Origin: Paracentrotus lividus | Lineage: Eukaryota; Echinodermata; Echinoidea; Camarodonta; Echinidae | Direction of reading: 5' to 3' | DNA length: 64,000 bases | Assembly (NCBI GenBank): GCA_940671915.1 | Contig: CALNVZ010001721.1 | Location: forward strand, 43,897,888 to 43,961,887 | In this document: one piece after another, positions 28,701 to 34,700 of the stretch | Layout of the letters: every line of letters begins with the position of its first letter | How positions within the stretch are numbered: position 1 is the stretch's first letter | Program-made: the position numbers and the translations under genes | The notes under the pieces: generated by a model | The model's input: only the letters and a program-made list of their open reading frames with translations | Database searches by the model: none | What the model was told of the DNA's origin: nothing

Positions 28701-31700
28701 AATTGGCATCATCAGCTTCAAAATTGCCGATCTTATCGACAACTCTCCATTCATTTTGTACACAAATTTTCAGATTTTCCCCATTTTCTTTCAAAATAGT
28801 TTTGTTTTCTTTACTTCTGAGCTCAAAATATGTCATGGGAAAATATATTTCACACAACATATGTTGAGCTCAGAAGGAGGTAAGATATATTTCGAAAGAA
28901 AATGGGGAGAATCTGAAAATTTGTGTACAAAATGAATGGAGAGTTGTCCATAAGATCGGCCATTCTGAAGCCGATGATGCCAATCTGAGGATCCCCATAG
29001 AAGGAACAACTAGACTTTTCAAACTTCCATAACTCTCTTATTTCATAACCGATTTTGATGAAACTTTTTTTAGATTGCTCATCTCATTTTCCTCTTTCCT
29101 GTAAGGTTGATTCTCTCCTTGGGTTGGATTTCCCTTTAAGAACGGAAATTATTCAAAACTTCATGTATATAAAGCAAAAATATTGACTTGATGATGACCC
29201 AGGTAATCGTACAGAGCTCGTCGAATTATGCCGTGAAAAATGAAGGATGGATCGTTTGTGTTAATAAGTTGAGGATTCGTATACTCAATGTGTATAGTAT
29301 GCATTATTTGGGCTTGGGCCATATTGCACAATGAGGTTGTGATGACGTTTATTGCATAATAACTGTTGTATATCCATACATTGAGACATAAATCCAATAA
29401 GTTGTCGCAATCAATATATAAACTGCCTCACGTCCTCTCTTTTGAGTCATGGTCAGTATCGGTTCGATAAACCCTAATCCATATGTAGACAAATATATAT
29501 AGCAATTAGTAACCAGAAAAGAATATCGGATTTATTATATATTTTTCGCAGTATGCAATCGCACGGTTTCAAGTGTCGAATGCCAGATTGATTCCCCCTG
29601 TCATATAGGATGACGCAGATACAATAAAATACTCATTAGTGACGGAATTATGAAATTTCAGTTTGATTTAGTGATCTGTATGGTTGAGTCCTACCTGCTG
29701 CCCAATTAAATCAACCACATTGCAGTCGTATTATTGGAATAGTTCGTATTTGTTCGCCTCGCATGAACGGAATGGCAATTATACATCTGTTGCATTGGTA
29801 TTTGATCACCAAAATCTATGTCAGGTCATTTGTATATTAGTTAACATTATATGCTACAAAATTTGAGGAACAAGATATCTAAACATATAAATGTAAAATC
29901 GGACTTACCAATAAATATTAGTTATATCGTAATCCCGGGAAAGCTCTTTTGAAACAGATGAACTGTATTATACGCTAAACGTACACTGTTCGTCATAAAG
30001 GTGGAATATTTTTTTTCTAACTCAAGCGACATTGTGTTGCTCCGTTATTAATTTCTTGATTGTGTTTGTCACCGCTTTCACTTTCTGGGATCCTGGGTAT
30101 CTCGTGGACGTTCCCTCGACCCTTCCCGGGGATTTTTCTTCAAAAAAGTTTTTCACCCCCAGAAGATGGCCATTTTCGTCCTTTTTTTCTTATTTTTGGG
30201 GCCCTTTCTTGTTCACGCGACCCACCAAGGCCCCCTCAGTCCTACCCCAAGGAAACACGTCTGAGGTGGAGATTTGTTATTGTTCTTTAAATTAAATCTA
30301 GATTTATGGTTACAGGCTCGACTCTTTTGTCTAGGGGAGGAGACAAAATTTATTTTGATTGGGGTTCAACATTCATTTTATTCATTTTTACACCATGGAA
30401 ATTTCTATCTTCCCTAAATTGTATTGTAAAATCTCAACCAAACATAAATCAAAATAAAATATTATCAATAATGACTATTTAACAGCCTTGTCATCAAGGC
30501 TAAACAAAATGTAAGGGGAAAATGATGATATTTAAGGGTAAAAGGTGGTTTTTCATTTCTTTTGTTTTCAGTATAAAGATGGAATAAAATATTCCGAATT
30601 TTCACCAATCTCGTTTTTTACTTCAACCCCTCCCCTAGATAAGAGACCTTAGCCTGTTCCCAGAAATATAGATTTAACTTAAAGAACAAAATAAAACAGT
30701 ACACCCAGTCGCGTTTCCTGGGGGTAGGACTGAGGGGGGCATAATCGGCCGGGAAAACAAAAAGGGGCCCCAAAATGAGAAAAAATGACAAAAATGGGCA
30801 TCACGGGGTTGACAAAACTTTTTTGGAAAAAGGTCTACGTGAAGGGTTGGGAGAATGTCCAAGATATAGCCAGGGTCCCAAAAAGTAAAAGCAGGGACAA
30901 ACATATTCAAGAAATTAAAGTCAGAGCAAAATCATGTCGCTATAGCAGCAAAAAAATATTCCACCTTTATGACGGACAGTGTATATCATGACATTTGGCC
31001 TTAAACACAGCAGGCGCCCATGCTGGAGCCCAAGTGGGTTTTCCCTGCTGGAAAGAACACACTCATTCACATTGTGAACACAGTGTGAAAACACAGTTCA
31101 CACTGTGAACACAGTGTGAAAACGCTGTCCAAACTGTGAAACAGGTGATTTCACAGTGTGGACACCGCCACAATGTGGAAAACCACACATTGTTCACAAT
31201 GTGAAAATTGATTTCACAGTGTGAATGTGCCCGCTCACAGTGTGAAATTGATTTCATAGTGTGGCCAAACCTTGAAAAAAATTTCACACTGTGATAAACA
31301 GATTTTCACAGTGTGAATACCTTGCGACATATATTTCACAGTGTAAACAGTATTGTTCACACTGTGAAATAACCACAGTGTGGTTCACAGTGTGACCACA
31401 ATGTGAATACGCCCCAATTTAACATTGTGGAGCAGACTATGATTCACAATGTGAAACACAGTGTGATTCACATTATCTTTCACATCGTGAATGAGTGTGT
31501 TCTGTCCAGCAGGGTAACCCCGTCGGTTCTGCGGAAGGGTGCACTTGAACTTTTTTTTTTTAATAATATGAAAAAATTATAATAATTATAATAATAAAAA
31601 ATAATCATAATAATGTTGATAATAATGAGTAAAAGAAGGATTTTGTGCGACAACTTAACTTCATCATACTGCTCGCGCACTTAAAGTGAGTCTTAAAGAC

Positions 31701-34700
31701 TCAATTATTAAAGAGATTAAAAAGGAGTCTTCTCACTTGGTGAGCCTTAAAGACTCACTTGAAGTCAGTCTTTCAGCATTCAGACTCATTACAAATTAGT
31801 CACGGGATAGTCGGTACAGCGTGTCCCAAGAAATGTCTATTTTTTTAAAACTCTAATTCATCAAAAAATGATTGCATTATTCTGCGATTGCTGTGAAAAT
31901 TTCAAATGCTTCATTGGTTTTGAATACACAGGCTCTTTTGTAATAGTAGTCATTTTTGGCACATTCCAGGTTTTGGTCTCGGAGAAGTCGCCGCGACGTC
32001 TTTTGGGTCTCCAGGGAGTTGCACCAAAAATAAAAAAATAAATGAATAAAAAAAAAATAAAAAAAAATCAATAGTATACTTTACATTAGAACTTTTTAAG
32101 CGCCCAATTAGAAGGACATTTTTTTTTGGGGGGGGGGGTGGGACGCGCTGTATATAAACGAAACACTCGATTAATCAAGTGAGTCACCATGACTCGTCAC
32201 AAATATAATTATATGTCTGAGTCCTCATGACTCACCTGGAGTGAGTTATGAAGATACAATTGAATATATGAATATAAAAATAGCCCAAGTCCATGAAAGT
32301 TCATTTCGAGTAAATCAAGAAAAACTGAATGATTTTTGTGTGTAGTCGATGGAGATTTGAGATAGTTTATTATTAATTTCAGGCATTTTGGGGCAGAATT
32401 TAGTGCTGTTAATTGTACACAAGATGGACTCATGTATGAGCAACAACCTTCCATGGTTAACTCAATTTGGCCAGGAGATGGACTTGGGCCTTTTTTATAT
32501 TCATATACTCAATTGAGTCTTGAAGATTCAAGTGGGTATTGAAGATCTACTTAAAGTGAGTCTCGGAGTAGTCAGACTCATTTTGTACTTACATTGTCCT
32601 TCAAATGTTTAGTTATGCGGAAAAATCGTTGACTTAATGAGATGACGCATAATTGTTGCAGCTATTACTGTTGCAGTGTACCCAACCTTGCAACAGACAC
32701 AAGACCACTCTTCAATAAAGAAACAACTACTCAATGACGTCGATTACAGGATGATGAAGGTACTTCATTGGCATCACAAGATGACAATATAGTAATCACC
32801 GAGCACGATGTAATGGATAGAAATGGAAATGGTTTATGTAAACCCTGTTTTATTTCATTTCTTCTATTATTCTTTTTTTTTCTTTGTTAGTACAAACCTG
32901 CCCCGATGGAAGGAACACAGTGTGTTCACATAGTCGACTATGTTAAAATGCTCGAATTTAACAGTGTGTTGATGATTTCACATTGTGATATGGTTTTCCA
33001 CATAATATTTTTACTATTTTTAATAATGTTTTTCACATTGTGGTGTGCGGTTTCACACTGTGAATTTACCCCTCACCATGTGATAATGTGGTTCAATTTT
33101 GTAATCGATCATAAAGCGATAATAATGATTTTTGGTAATTAGTCGAGTTTTTATCATGCTTCTTTTCTAAAACAGTATTAAATACTTTACACAAGTTTTC
33201 TTTAAAAAAAAATAATTTGAAAACACTACAATTAAAAAGTGCAATAAAGAAATAAGCGTGCAATTTATTTTTTAAAAATTAACAAAAATTTATCAAAATA
33301 TAAACCATGACACAAATTTTCTATTAAAAATATAATAATATGGGAAAGCCACCTACATTAAATTGAAATATTCCTCAACGTGCTCCATAGAGCTAGAGGA
33401 GAAACAGATGACTCATGAACCAGTATAGCAAAGATTAAAATGCTGTGTGCATCCGTTGATATTTCAGTTGCACGTTGGGTAGTGTTATATTAGAGCGTTT
33501 TAACAGTGAGATTGGTGTTTCACAATGTGATTAGTGTTTCACAGTGTGGTGTTTCACAGTGTGAGCATTTCACAATGTTAAATTGGGGCGTTTTCACAGT
33601 GTGGTCGCGTTGTTCCACACTGTGGTTCACAGTGTGATTCTCCGATTATCCACACTGTGAATTAGCGTTTTTCACAGTGTGGCCACAGTGTGAATCTCTG
33701 GTTATCCACACTGTAAATCAGCGTGCTTCATAGTGTGAATCTCCAGATATCCACACTGTGAATCAGCGTGTTTCACAGTGTGGCCACAGTGTGATTCTCC
33801 GGTTATCCACACTGTGACCACAGTGTGGTTCACAGTGTGACCACAATGTGAAAACGCCCCAATTCAACATTGTGGAGCAGATTATGAATCACAATGTGAA
33901 ACACAGTGTGATTCACACTGTGTTTCACATTGTGAATGAGTGTGTTCTTTCCAGCAGGGTTAAACCAATATTTAGAGAAAAAGGGTGCCTAAGAGCGATA
34001 ATTTTTACTCTACCACCAATTTTTTTTCTTCCAAGAACATATGAATAGATGACCTATATCCATGTGGAAAGACTTGTTTCCTCCTTCGCCTCACCCTCCC
34101 CCATCAAGCGTAATTTATGCCAGTCTGACCTAAAACAAAATGGGGAATACCAAAATATTACATATTTACATTCAAATCCCCCTCCTCCCTTCCTCCTCCT
34201 TGAAATCCGGGATCCGCTATGCCGCCAAAGTTCTAAACTATTACAGATACTAATTTTATTATGATTATAATTACCTGGTATATTTTCTTTACCTGTTTAC
34301 TGTATTCGTAATCAAGCACCGTAAAATGATACTCAGTCACTCGTTTTGTTATCATGACGTTAGTAAATTAATTGGATAGTTACTAGAAATTTATCCAGAA
34401 GAGAGTATCTCTTCATCAAAATAATTTTCAGTCTGCACTCTTAATACCTTTAATATGATGCATCGTCGCACAATTTCATCAGGTTTGAAACTTATGATAC
34501 TGATATATCTATGGAAAACAAACATGAATGTTGTTTGAAACAATTTTATTTCCAGGTAAACTTAAATACATTCATCCTATTTCATTTACTATGTGTATTC
34601 TAGCGGACATTGCCGATACAAATTTTCATTTCAACTCGTGAAAAATGCATGTTTCCCGAGTGGATATTGACTATTGTAATGCAACCCAATTATTGAACTG

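Larger units (their letters stand above)
31682..32595. mobile_element. GAGTCTTAAAGACTC-tiled element with two nested MITEs
   Basis: Host element pieces 31682-31814, 32153-32256 and 32516-32595 are rich in GAGTCTTNAAGACTC, AAGTGAGTC and GACTCAC words. It ends with CTTAAAGTGAGTCT on both sides, here in the same orientation at left and right. It is interrupted by TA-flanked MITE 31817-32150 and foldback 32257-32515. Boundaries are approximate. Confidence 0.6.

Noticed and set aside
30032-30910. Proline/phenylalanine-rich ORFs on both strands
   Set aside because: They lie in the mirrored arms of the long-arm element 29984-30981.
31043-33960. CRISPR-like array because of many short regular repeats
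   Set aside because: The repeats are palindromic words at irregular spacing in a eukaryotic TIR element; no uniform spacer length and no cas genes.
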